Source: Patescibacteria group bacterium
GTDB taxonomy: Bacteria; Patescibacteriota; Patescibacteriia; Patescibacteriales; GWC2-42-12
DNA: 32,277 nt
Direction: 5' to 3'
Assembly: GCA_028703305.1 (NCBI GenBank)
Contig: JAQVNC010000012.1
Location: forward strand, 1-32,277
Shown piece by piece: positions 1-7,961 of the stretch. Position numbers and translations under genes: made by a program. The notes beneath the pieces were generated by a model that ran no database searches, was not told the DNA's origin, and was given only the letters and a program-made list of their open reading frames with translations. The first letter of the stretch is position 1, and each line of letters opens with the position of its first letter.

Positions 1-91
1 TTTATATTTTTATAGTAATAATTTTTGTAAAAAATCGCTACAATTTCGTATGCGCGATAAAAATAATTTTTCCAAGACGGGCAGATAAATT

Positions 92-1276
92 ATGCCAAAA
101 AAAATTTTAATATTTTCCACCGCTTATCTGCCTTTAGTCGGCGGAGCGGAAATCGCCATTAAAGAGATTACCGACAGGATTGATGATATAGAATTTGACA
201 TGATAACTTTGCGCTTTAATGGCAATTTGCCTAAATTTGAAAAAGTCGGAAAAATTAATGTTTATCGCCTGGGCTTTACTAAAAATAATCCCAGTCCGGC
301 CGATTTATTAAAATGGCCGCTTAAATTAAATAAAATATTTTTTCCATTTTTAGCCTGCGCTAAAGCCTGTTGCCTGCACCGCAAAAATAAATATAGCGGC
401 ATCTGGGCGATGATGGCGGCTTTTGCCGGTTTTGCCGCCATGTTTTTTAAAACCTGCCATAAAAACGTGCCGTATCTTTTAACCTTGCAGGAAGGCGATC
501 CGATTCCGGAGATTAAGAGAAAAGTGCGTTTTGTTTTTCCATTGTTTCAGGGAATTTTTATTAAAGCCGATTTTATCCAGGTTATTTCAAATTATTTGGC
601 AGGGTTCGCGCGGGAAATGGGTTATAAAGGAGAGCTGGAAGTTGTGCCGAACGGCGTTGATGTTGAAAAGTTTAAAGGCCGATATTCAGATGAGGAAAAA
701 AATGGATTGAAAAATAAATTAGATATCATGGCCGGCGAAAAAATAATTATAACCGCCTCCAGACTGGTTAAGAAAAACGCGGTTGATGACGCGATTAAAT
801 CGCTTGAATATTTGCCGGCTAACGTAAAATTTTTAATTTTAGGCGATGGGCCGGACGAAAATAGCTTGAAGCTCTTGGCGAAAAATTTAAAGCTGGATAA
901 TCGGGTTTTATTTTTAGGCAATATTGAGCATAAAGATTTGCCAAAATATTTATCAATCACCGATATTTTTGTTCGGCCGTCGTTATCCGAGGGGCTGGGC
1001 ATTTCTTTTTTAGAGGCTATGGCGGCCGGATTGCCGGTTATTGCCACGCCGGTCGGCGGGATAGTGGATTTTTTGCATGATGGCCAAACCGGCCTATTTT
1101 GCGAAGCTCATAATCCGCAAAACCTTGCTTTAAAAGCGAAAATATATTTAGAAAATAAAGAATTAACCAAAAAAATAATAGCCAACGCCGAAAATTTGGC
1201 GGAAAAAGATTACGGCTGGAATTCTATCGCGGTTAAAATGAGAAATATTTTTAATAATTTGGCGGTAAAAAATTAA
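92..1276 (+). CDS. GT4 family glycosyltransferase (GT-B fold)
   Basis: A 394-residue cytoplasmic glycosyltransferase that would move a sugar from a nucleotide-sugar donor to a growing glycan. The N-terminal acceptor domain opens with a beta strand followed by VGGAE, usual in GT4 enzymes. The C-terminal donor domain carries VVPNGVDVEKF, LILGDGP and the EX7E pair at E300 and E308 in SEGLGISFLEAMAAGLPVI, which in this family contacts the donor phosphates and sugar. Length is normal. The ATG follows an A/T-rich leader with no Shine-Dalgarno motif. It is the first complete gene of the run and lies 3 bases before the next gene, so the two are probably co-transcribed. Family assignment is secure; donor and acceptor cannot be read from the sequence. 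Confidence 0.93.
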   Translation: MPKKILIFSTAYLPLVGGAEIAIKEITDRIDDIEFDMITLRFNGNLPKFEKVGKINVYRLGFTKNNPSPADLLKWPLKLNKIFFPFLACAKACCLHRKNKYSGIWAMMAAFAGFAAMFFKTCHKNVPYLLTLQEGDPIPEIKRKVRFVFPLFQGIFIKADFIQVISNYLAGFAREMGYKGELEVVPNGVDVEKFKGRYSDEEKNGLKNKLDIMAGEKIIITASRLVKKNAVDDAIKSLEYLPANVKFLILGDGPDENSLKLLAKNLKLDNRVLFLGNIEHKDLPKYLSITDIFVRPSLSEGLGISFLEAMAAGLPVIATPVGGIVDFLHDGQTGLFCEAHNPQNLALKAKIYLENKELTKKIIANAENLAEKDYGWNSIAVKMRNIFNNLAVKN

Positions 1277-1279
1277 ATT

Positions 1280-1978
1280 ATGCAAAAATTATCTATTGTC
1301 ATCCCGATTTTTAATGAGAAAAATACAATTTTGGAGGTTTTAAAAAGAATTGAAGCGGTTGAGCTGCCTTTAGGCAAGGAAATTATTTTAGTTGATGACG
1401 GTTCAACTGACGGCACGCGCGAAATTTTAAAAAGTTTGCCGGCAGAAAAATATAAAATCTTTTGTCAGGAGATAAACCAAGGCAAGGGCGCGGCCGTGCG
1501 CCGGGGCTTTAACGAGGCTACGGGCGATATTATTATAATCCAGGACGCTGATTTGGAATATGATCCGGAGGAATACGAAAAATTAATCAAGCCGATAATG
1601 GACGGCAAGGCTGACGTGGTGTACGGTTCAAGGCTAATCGGCTCGGAAGCGCATCGGGTTTTATATTTTTGGCATTATTTGGGCAACCGCTGTTTAACCT
1701 TTCTATCCAATATGCTTAGTAATTTAAATTTAAGCGACATGGAAACCGGCTATAAAGTTTTTTCGCGCGCGGCCTTAAATAAAATCAAGCCTTATCTGAT
1801 TTCCGATCGTTTCGGCATTGAGCCGGAGATTACCATGATGATTGGGAAAAATAAATTTAGAATATATGAAGTCGGCATAACTTATAGCGGCCGAACCTAC
1901 GAAGAAGGCAAAAAAATCGGCTGGCGAGACGGGTTCGCCGCGATTTGTCATATAATTAGGTTTGGCTTTAGAAGATAA
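1280..1978 (+). CDS. GT2 glycosyltransferase, dolichyl-phosphate-mannose synthase-like
   Basis: A 232-residue GT-A fold enzyme. It opens with [13 protein letters not shown], has the nucleotide-binding VDDGSTDGT (D39, D40) and the metal-binding QDADLEYDP (D89-A-D91), the combination typical of polyprenyl-phosphate sugar synthases of the DPM1 type. There is no C-terminal membrane hairpin, so it is a soluble or peripherally bound DPM1-like protein. Its likely role is to load a sugar onto undecaprenyl phosphate. The next gene begins with a GtrA domain, and GtrA proteins are thought to help such lipid-linked sugars cross the membrane, which supports the assignment. It is a paralogue of the gene at 11236, sharing the ends EGKKI(G/N)WRDG. 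The sugar is unknown. Confidence 0.9.
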   Translation: MQKLSIVIPIFNEKNTILEVLKRIEAVELPLGKEIILVDDGSTDGTREILKSLPAEKYKIFCQEINQGKGAAVRRGFNEATGDIIIIQDADLEYDPEEYEKLIKPIMDGKADVVYGSRLIGSEAHRVLYFWHYLGNRCLTFLSNMLSNLNLSDMETGYKVFSRAALNKIKPYLISDRFGIEPEITMMIGKNKFRIYEVGITYSGRTYEEGKKIGWRDGFAAICHIIRFGFRR

Positions 1979-1982
1979 AATT

Positions 1983-3566
1983 ATGATAGCTTTATTACTA
2001 AAATATAAACAAATTATAAAATACTTAATCGCCGGCGGCACAGCCACTTTGACCGATTTATGTCTGCTGTATTTTTTTACCGATATTTTGGATATTTGGT
2101 ATTTGCTTTCCGCCGTCTTGGCTTTTTCCATCGCGTTTTTCGTCAGTTTTTTTCTGCAGAAATTCTGGACTTTTAGGGATCCTGATAAAGAAGCGATGTA
2201 TAAGCAAATGGTAGTGTATTTTGGCGTTTGCTTAACCAATCTCGTTATAAATACCGTTTTAATGTATGTTTTTGTTGATTTTTTTAAGATTTGGTATATG
2301 TTGGCCCAGGTTATTATCAGCGGCTTAATCGCCTGCGAAAGCTATTTAATTTATAAATTTTTTATTTTTAATAAAAATATCAAGTCCGAAGAAGCCGGCA
2401 AAATAAAAATTTTAATCGCCACCGGCATTTACCCGCCCGATTTCCGGGGGCCGGCGACTATGCTTGAAGCCTTGCCCAAGTCGCTTGAAAAAAATGGTTT
2501 TTCGGTTAAATTGATTACTTATTCGGATATAAAAACTACGCCCGAAGAACGGGGCAGAATTTTTAGAATTTTAAGGCAAGGGCCGGGCGCAACGCGCCAC
2601 CTTAAATATTTTTTAACCATGCTTAAATTGTCTTTGGAAGCGGATTTTATTTATTGCACCGATACTTATAGCGTGGGCTATTTTTGCTATCTGATAAAAA
2701 AAATGATTGGGAAAAAGTATATTGTCAGGTTCGCCGGCGACAGCGCCTGGGAAACGGCGCTAAGGCTTGGCGTTACGGCCGACTATCTTATTGATTTTCA
2801 GAAAAAAACTTATACCCGCCCGATAGAAAAATTAAAAGCCAGGCGCGCTAAAATTATGGTTAAGGCCGACAAGGTTATCGCAGTCAGTAAATTTTTAGCC
2901 CGGGTGGCAGCGCTCATCGGCGTTAAAGAAGATAGGATAAAATTAATATACAATTCAATTGATTTTATAAATGAAAATTACGACGAAGATAAAATCAGGC
3001 GCGTCCGCGGGCAGTTTGGCCCGGAGGCGAAAATTATCATTTCCGCCGGCCAGCTTAATCCCTGGAAGGGCTTTGACGGCATAATCAGGGGTTTGTCGAA
3101 AATTGAAAAAGAAATGGGGGATAATGTCCACTTTTTAATTCTAGGCGAAGGCCAAGAAATGGAGAATCTTAAAAAACTGGCTCATGATTTAGGGGTTGAA
3201 GCTAAAGTTCATTTTTTGGGAAAAATTGACCACGGGGAAATTATGAATTATTTTAGAGCGGGTGATTTGTTTATTTTGAACTCCCATTATGAAGGCCAAT
3301 CGCATACTTTGCTTGAAGTGATGAAAGCGGGCACACCCATAATCGCTTCAAATATTGAAGCCAACCAAGAAGTTATTGAGGATAATAAAAACGGCATCTT
3401 GGTAAAATACAATAGCGCCGAAGAAATTAGCTCGGCGGTAGTCAGGATTTTAAATGATAAAACTTTGGCGGATAATTTCGTCAGCCAAGGCAGGGAAAAA
3501 TTAAAAATATTCAATTGGGATAATACGGTTAAGCTAACGCTTGAAGCGATAAGGGAGATTATATGA
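1983..3566 (+). CDS. GtrA membrane domain fused to a GT4 glycosyltransferase
   Basis: A 527-residue two-domain protein. Residues about 1-133 form a GtrA-type domain: four hydrophobic helices, an early YLIAGGTATLTDL segment and the family's QKFWTFRD motif after helix two. After a short charged linker, a full GT4 domain starts at about residue 140 (ILIATGIYPPDFRGPATM) and includes LILGEGQ and the EX7E pair E437/E445 in YEGQSHTLLEVMKAGTPII. GtrA proteins are normally stand-alone or linked to GT2 enzymes; a GT4 partner is unusual. I chose the ATG at 1983, four bases after the previous stop, over an in-frame TTG at 1962 inside the upstream gene. The next start overlaps the stop as ATGA. Both domains are clear; the joint function is inferred. 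Confidence 0.88.
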   Translation: MIALLLKYKQIIKYLIAGGTATLTDLCLLYFFTDILDIWYLLSAVLAFSIAFFVSFFLQKFWTFRDPDKEAMYKQMVVYFGVCLTNLVINTVLMYVFVDFFKIWYMLAQVIISGLIACESYLIYKFFIFNKNIKSEEAGKIKILIATGIYPPDFRGPATMLEALPKSLEKNGFSVKLITYSDIKTTPEERGRIFRILRQGPGATRHLKYFLTMLKLSLEADFIYCTDTYSVGYFCYLIKKMIGKKYIVRFAGDSAWETALRLGVTADYLIDFQKKTYTRPIEKLKARRAKIMVKADKVIAVSKFLARVAALIGVKEDRIKLIYNSIDFINENYDEDKIRRVRGQFGPEAKIIISAGQLNPWKGFDGIIRGLSKIEKEMGDNVHFLILGEGQEMENLKKLAHDLGVEAKVHFLGKIDHGEIMNYFRAGDLFILNSHYEGQSHTLLEVMKAGTPIIASNIEANQEVIEDNKNGILVKYNSAEEISSAVVRILNDKTLADNFVSQGREKLKIFNWDNTVKLTLEAIREII

Positions 3567-5008
3567 ATAAAGTTTTATTGATTAATCCGCCGTTTAATAT
3601 CGCCAAAGCCAATTATGACAGTTCGGTTTCGGCCGGGCTTTTAAGCATCGCTTCGTATCTGGATTTTAGGGGCGTAAAAGTAAAAATTTTGGACGGCGCC
3701 AGGCAAAGTAATTTTTGGCCGGAGCTTGAAAAAGAAATTTTAGATACTGGTTATGCCGGCTTGTCGGTTATGACAACGCAAGTGCCCGGCGCTTTAAAAA
3801 TTTCCGAAGCGATTAGGAAAATTAACCCGGGCTGTAAAATTATTTGGGGCGGAACCCATCCGACTTTTTTCCCGGAACAAACCATAAAGCATGAATTAAT
3901 TGACATAATTTCTTATGGCGAAGGCGAAGAAACTTTTTACGAAATCGCCGGCAATAAAAATTTATCGGAGATAAACGGCATTTTATTTAAGAGAGGGGAA
4001 GAAATAATAAAAAATCCGGCAAGAAATTTATGCCATCCGAATGAAATGCCGTTATTTAATTGGGAGCTTGCGCCGCGGGAAATTTTAGAAAAATTATATT
4101 TAGTGCCGTCGCTGACGTCGCGCGGCTGCCCGCATCGCTGCACTTTTTGCATTAACGCGATTTTAAAAAATAACTGGCGCGCTCGGACGGTAGAACAGGT
4201 GCTAAAGGATTTGCGAATCATAAAAAGCAAAGAATATTTTAAAGGCAAGCCTTTGAGATTTTGGGACGAAAATTTTTTCGTTGATTTAAACAGGGCTAAA
4301 GACATTATTAACGGCTTAATCGCCGAAAATTTAAATATCAGCTGGGAGACTACGGTTCGCGCCGATTATATTAGAGAAGGGATGATTGATGATGGCTTTA
4401 TGGAAAAATTAAAAAAATCAGGCTGTTATTTATTGTCTTTTGGCGCCGAGTCGGGCAGTCCGGAAATTTTGGCTAAAATCAAAAAGGATATTAAACCGGA
4501 ACAAATCATTTATTCGGCCGAGCAATGTTTAAAGCATAATATTATTCCGCAGTATTCATTTATGATAGGTTTGCCGGGAGAAACAAAAAAAGATATGTTT
4601 ATGACGCTTGATCTGATTGATAAGCTGATAAAATTAAGCGATAAGGTGCAAATTTTGGGGCCGCAAGCATTTAGGCCTTATCCGGGTTCGCCTCTTTATC
4701 AAGAGTGCGTAGCCAGCGGCTGGCAGGAGCCTAATAGCCTTGAAGACTGGGGGCATTTGATTGAGAATGAGTTAAGCTATTTAACCGTACAGAATTTTTC
4801 CTGGGTGCGCCATAAAGATTTTGTAGAATCCATGGAGGCCTATGTCCGTTTTGGCGCCCATAGTATAAGTAGCGCCATGGGGTCGTCGGTTAAGGCGCAA
4901 CGGCTTGTTAAATTGGCGTTTGTGTTGCTTTGCAAGTTAAGATGGAAATTAAAATTTTTTTTCTGGCCGATTGAGTTTAAATTAGCGAAAAAGTTTGTAG
5001 CTAAATAA
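3563..5008 (+). CDS. B12-binding-domain radical SAM protein
   Basis: A 481-residue enzyme of the class with an N-terminal cobalamin-binding Rossmann-like domain and a radical SAM barrel. The N-terminus reads KVLLINPPFN, and IWGGTHPTFFPEQ lies near residue 100, both typical of this architecture. The [4Fe-4S] motif CX3CX2C is at C189, C193 and C196 (SRGCPHRCTFC). FGAESGSPEILAKI and YSFMIGLPGET are usual later barrel motifs. Relatives C- or P-methylate unreactive positions or do other radical chemistry; no substrate can be named. It overlaps the GtrA-GT4 gene by four bases. The upstream sequence contains GGGAG about 6 bases before the start, one of very few Shine-Dalgarno-like sites here, perhaps because the start lies within a stop overlap. 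It closes the first gene group. Confidence 0.9.
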   Translation: MNKVLLINPPFNIAKANYDSSVSAGLLSIASYLDFRGVKVKILDGARQSNFWPELEKEILDTGYAGLSVMTTQVPGALKISEAIRKINPGCKIIWGGTHPTFFPEQTIKHELIDIISYGEGEETFYEIAGNKNLSEINGILFKRGEEIIKNPARNLCHPNEMPLFNWELAPREILEKLYLVPSLTSRGCPHRCTFCINAILKNNWRARTVEQVLKDLRIIKSKEYFKGKPLRFWDENFFVDLNRAKDIINGLIAENLNISWETTVRADYIREGMIDDGFMEKLKKSGCYLLSFGAESGSPEILAKIKKDIKPEQIIYSAEQCLKHNIIPQYSFMIGLPGETKKDMFMTLDLIDKLIKLSDKVQILGPQAFRPYPGSPLYQECVASGWQEPNSLEDWGHLIENELSYLTVQNFSWVRHKDFVESMEAYVRFGAHSISSAMGSSVKAQRLVKLAFVLLCKLRWKLKFFFWPIEFKLAKKFVAK

Positions 5009-5069
5009 GCTTTGAAAAATTATTTTTCCGCTTAGACGAAATAATGTTTATCTGATTTTACCGCATGAT

Positions 5070-5170
5070 GCTTGAGCTAAATTTATAAAATTTTCTACTG
5101 CGGAACTCGGCCGCCTGCTGGCGTCCTCAAACAGTCCTCGCACGAAAATTTTACCAAATTTAGCTCAAGC
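5070..5170. repeat. Long palindromic hairpin element, copy 1
   Basis: This fills the 178-base gap between the genes ending at 5008 and starting at 5187. The outer arms, GCTTGAGCTAAATTT (5070-5084) and its exact reverse complement (5156-5170), form a 15-bp stem. Inside lies a second stem of AAAATTTTC against GAAAATTTT, then a conserved core with TTTTCTACTGCGGAACTCG on the left and ACAGTCCTCGCACGAAAA on the right, able to pair through TGCG/CGCA and ACT/AGT. The tip is CGCC-TGCT-GGCG (5112-5123). Copy 2 at 16410-16509 shares the core but has different, still self-complementary, outer arms and tip. It could be a structured RNA, a REP-like DNA element or an mRNA-processing stem. No T-run follows, so it is not a standard terminator. 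Confidence 0.85.
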
Positions 5171-5186
5171 AAACTTTTAAAATATT

Positions 5187-6269
5187 ATGAAAATACTATC
5201 CTTAGGTTTAGACAATTCAATTTTAAATATATCTTCCCCTTTGGCGCGGAGGGCAATTCTTTATGGCGAAATGGTGGAAAAATATACGGTTTTAACGCCC
5301 GGTAAAAAAAATGTAGATGTTAAGCTGTCCGAAAAAGTTATTGCTTACGGTTTTGGCGGCCATAATAAATTAGAACAATTCATTAAAATTTATAATTCCG
5401 CAAAAAAATTATTGCAAGAGGATAAGTATAATGTCATAACCGTGCAAGACCAATATTATTTGGCTTTAATCGGCTTATATTTGGCGAAAAGATTTAATAG
5501 CGGCCTGGAAATACAGGTGCATGGTTTTGAAAAATATCGCGGCTTAAGAAAGCTAACGGCTAAGTATGTTTTGCCGCGGGCTAACGCCGTTAGATGCGTT
5601 AATCAAAGATTAAAAAAGCGGCTTGTTAACGAATTTGGCGTGAAAGAAGAGAGAATTACCGAAGTGCCGATATATTATGAACGCCTAGAGCCGAGCGCGC
5701 GGCGCCCAACGCGCGAGGGAAAAAATTTTGTATTTTTAACTGTCGGCAGATTGGTGCCGGTTAAGAATATCGGCCTGCAGATCGGGGCTATGTCCGAGGT
5801 GGCTAAAAAATATCCCGAGTCTGAATTATGGATTATCGGCGATGGAGCGGAGAGAGAGGAGTTAAAAGCTAAGAGTAAAAAGTTAAAAGCTGATGATAAA
5901 ATAAAATTTTTTGGCGAGAAGGGCCGGGCAGAGCTGGATTTAATTTATCAGCAAGTTGACGCGTTTTTGCTGACTTCAGATAGCGAAGGCTGGGGTATGG
6001 CCGTAGTTGAAGCCGCCGGTTTCGGCTTGCCGATTATTATGACTGATGTGGGCTGCGCCGGCGAAGTGATTAAGGATGGTATTAGCGGTTTGATAATCCC
6101 CGCAGGTGATAAGCAGAAATTAATTGAAAGCATGTTAAAAATAATTGAAAATAGGGGCTTAAGGGAAAAGTTGGGAGCCGATGCTAAATTGGCGGTTAGC
6201 AAACTGCCAAGCAAGGAGCGGACGCTTGAACTATATAAAAAATCTTGGGCGCTGGCCTTAAAAAAATAA
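5187..6269 (+). CDS. GT4 family glycosyltransferase
   Basis: A 360-residue GT-B glycosyltransferase. The N-terminal half is short and divergent (MKILSLGLDNSILN). The C-terminal donor domain is standard: FLTVGRLVPVKNIGLQI, LWIIGDGAEREELK and an EX7E motif in SEGWGMAVVEAAGFGLPII, followed by GEVIKDGISGLI. It is the first gene after hairpin element copy 1, whose right edge is 16 bases upstream of the start, so the element would lie in or just before its 5' leader. There is no Shine-Dalgarno motif. The next gene starts two bases after its stop. Donor and acceptor are unknown. Confidence 0.92.
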   Translation: MKILSLGLDNSILNISSPLARRAILYGEMVEKYTVLTPGKKNVDVKLSEKVIAYGFGGHNKLEQFIKIYNSAKKLLQEDKYNVITVQDQYYLALIGLYLAKRFNSGLEIQVHGFEKYRGLRKLTAKYVLPRANAVRCVNQRLKKRLVNEFGVKEERITEVPIYYERLEPSARRPTREGKNFVFLTVGRLVPVKNIGLQIGAMSEVAKKYPESELWIIGDGAEREELKAKSKKLKADDKIKFFGEKGRAELDLIYQQVDAFLLTSDSEGWGMAVVEAAGFGLPIIMTDVGCAGEVIKDGISGLIIPAGDKQKLIESMLKIIENRGLREKLGADAKLAVSKLPSKERTLELYKKSWALALKK

Positions 6270-6271
6270 AT

Positions 6272-6880
6272 ATGAACCAGTGGGATAAATTTTTTAAAGA
6301 AAAAATAACTAAAATTTTTGAAGAAAAAAAGGATATTATTGATATTGGCGGAGGCCTAAGGGTTGATCATAAAAAAGCCAACCGCTATGACAAAAAAAAT
6401 GTTTGGCTGGCCGATTATATTAAAAATTCCAATTATAAAATTTTAGATAAAGTGGCTGACTATAAGCCGGATATTGTGGGCGATATCCATAATTTGCCGA
6501 TGCCCGATGCCAGTGTAGACGCCATAATCTGCATCGCCGTTTTAGAGCATGTGGAAGAGCCGCTTAAGGCCATGAAGGAAATTTATCGGGTTTTAAAGCC
6601 CGGCGGCTACGCCTTTTTCTATGTGCCGTTTTTATATTATTATCATCCGTGCGAAAATTATTATCAGGATTTTTATCGCTTTACTTATGACGGAGTTAAA
6701 TACTTGGCGCGTGATTTTAAAACAGTGGAAATCCAAAATGTCCGCGGGGCGCTGGCCACGGTAATGAATTTATTGCCTGTATTCTCCAAGAAAAATTATT
6801 TATTTGATTGGCTTGACCGGCTGTTTAATAAAACTTTAAGCCGGCAGACCAGCGGCTATAATATATTTTGCGTAAAATAA
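6272..6880 (+). CDS. Class I SAM-dependent methyltransferase (Methyltransf_11 type)
   Basis: A 202-residue Rossmann-fold methyltransferase. Motif I is IDIGGG (I23-G28), followed after a longer than usual insert by DIHNLPMPDASVD, IICIAVLEHVEEP and the YRVLKPGGYAFFYVPF post-II region, a pattern common in small-molecule and sugar methyltransferases. The catalytic target is not visible. I prefer the ATG at 6272 to an in-frame TTG at 6245, which would overlap the upstream gene by 25 bases and add nine residues without family support. It sits between two GT4 genes, with the next ATG directly after its stop, so it probably methylates a sugar or chain terminus. It could be an O- or N-methyltransferase. 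Confidence 0.88.
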   Translation: MNQWDKFFKEKITKIFEEKKDIIDIGGGLRVDHKKANRYDKKNVWLADYIKNSNYKILDKVADYKPDIVGDIHNLPMPDASVDAIICIAVLEHVEEPLKAMKEIYRVLKPGGYAFFYVPFLYYYHPCENYYQDFYRFTYDGVKYLARDFKTVEIQNVRGALATVMNLLPVFSKKNYLFDWLDRLFNKTLSRQTSGYNIFCVK

Positions 6881-7930
6881 ATGAAATTGCTTATTTTAAC
6901 CCAAATTGTTGATATAAATGATGATATACTCGGCTTTATGCACGGCTGGATCGCCGAGTTCGCGAAAAAATGCGATCAGGTTATTGTTATTGCCTTAGGC
7001 GCTGGCCGGTATGATTTGCCAGGAAACGTAAAAGTTTTATCTTTGGGTAAAGAAAAAGGCGGATCAAAAATAAAATATTTAATAAATTTTTATAAATATA
7101 TTTGGCAAGAGCGGAAAAATTATGACGCCGTTTTCGCGCACATGAATAAGGAATATGTGATTTTGGGCGGCTGGTATTGGCGGTTAATCGGTAAAAAGGT
7201 GGCTCTATGGTACGTGCACAAGCAGGTAAGCTGCCAATTAAAATTGGCCGAAAAAATCGCCAATGTTATTTTTACCGCTTCGCCGGAAAGCTTTAATTTA
7301 AAAAGCCAAAAATTAAAAATAATCGGCCATGGAATTGATCTTAATAAATTTAATTATAGCCCGAGAGTTGAGTCTCATGGAAATTTTAAAATTATTTATG
7401 TCGGCAGAATCAGCCGGATAAAAAATCAGAAATTATTGATAGAAGCTATGGATATTTTAAATAAAAAAGGGATTAATGATATAAAAATTGATTTAGTGGG
7501 CAAGCCGATTTATCAAGACGACTATGATTATAAAAATGAATTGGTTAAGCTGATTGATGGCGCGCGGCTTGAAAATCAGGTACAATTTATCGGCAGCGTG
7601 CCTAATAAGGATATGGCGGAGGTTTATCAACAAGCCGACTTAAGCGTAAATTTATGCCCGGTCGGAGGCATGGATAAAGCGGTTTTAGAATCAATGGCGG
7701 ACGGTTTGCCGGTTATAGCTTATAATAAAACTTTCGCGCCCTTGCTTAAGCAATTTGAAAATTCAATGCTGGATAATTTAAGCAAGGAAGAGCTGGCGGA
7801 AAAAATTACCAGCTTTATAAATTTAGACATAAAAGATAAAAATTTAATCGGCCGAAATTTAAGCGATATAGTTTCTAAAAATTATGGCTTGGCCGGCTTA
7901 GTGGATAAAATAGTTGGTGAATTATCTTAG
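6881..7930 (+). CDS. GT4 family glycosyltransferase with a degenerate EX7E motif
   Basis: A 349-residue GT-B glycosyltransferase. The donor domain has IIYVGRISRIKNQKLLIEA, IDLVGKPI and FIGSVPNKDMAEVYQQADL, then GGMDKAVLESMADGLPVIAYN. The second Glu of the EX7E pair is present (LESMADG), but the position eight residues earlier is Gly rather than Glu. Some GT4 subfamilies tolerate this, so activity is still likely. The start codon directly follows the upstream methyltransferase stop with no gap. A 31-base A/T-rich spacer without visible signals precedes the next gene. The acceptor-binding half is not recognisable beyond the fold. Confidence 0.9.
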   Translation: MKLLILTQIVDINDDILGFMHGWIAEFAKKCDQVIVIALGAGRYDLPGNVKVLSLGKEKGGSKIKYLINFYKYIWQERKNYDAVFAHMNKEYVILGGWYWRLIGKKVALWYVHKQVSCQLKLAEKIANVIFTASPESFNLKSQKLKIIGHGIDLNKFNYSPRVESHGNFKIIYVGRISRIKNQKLLIEAMDILNKKGINDIKIDLVGKPIYQDDYDYKNELVKLIDGARLENQVQFIGSVPNKDMAEVYQQADLSVNLCPVGGMDKAVLESMADGLPVIAYNKTFAPLLKQFENSMLDNLSKEELAEKITSFINLDIKDKNLIGRNLSDIVSKNYGLAGLVDKIVGELS

Positions 7931-7961
7931 TTAAATCTTATCTGATATATAAATAACAAAT

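Noticed and set aside
16-60. Short inverted repeat ATCGC / GCGAT upstream of the first gene
   Set aside because: Five-base arms in 91 bases of A/T-rich sequence are expected by chance; no promoter match was seen there either.
1962-1985. TTG at 1962 as start of the GtrA-GT4 gene
   Set aside because: It lies inside the upstream gene and adds seven residues with no GtrA similarity; the ATG at 1983 directly follows the upstream stop.
1775-2239. Minus-strand open frame of 154 codons across the GT2/GtrA junction
   Set aside because: It lies opposite two well-supported genes, has no recognisable domain and no promoter, and its composition is that of the complementary strand of coding DNA.
5009-5186. 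Intrinsic terminator at hairpin element copy 1
   Set aside because: The stem is long and A/T-rich with internal loops, and no run of T follows the right arm on either strand.
6245-6274. TTG at 6245 as start of the methyltransferase
   Set aside because: It would overlap the GT4 gene by 25 bases; the ATG at 6272 gives normal spacing.
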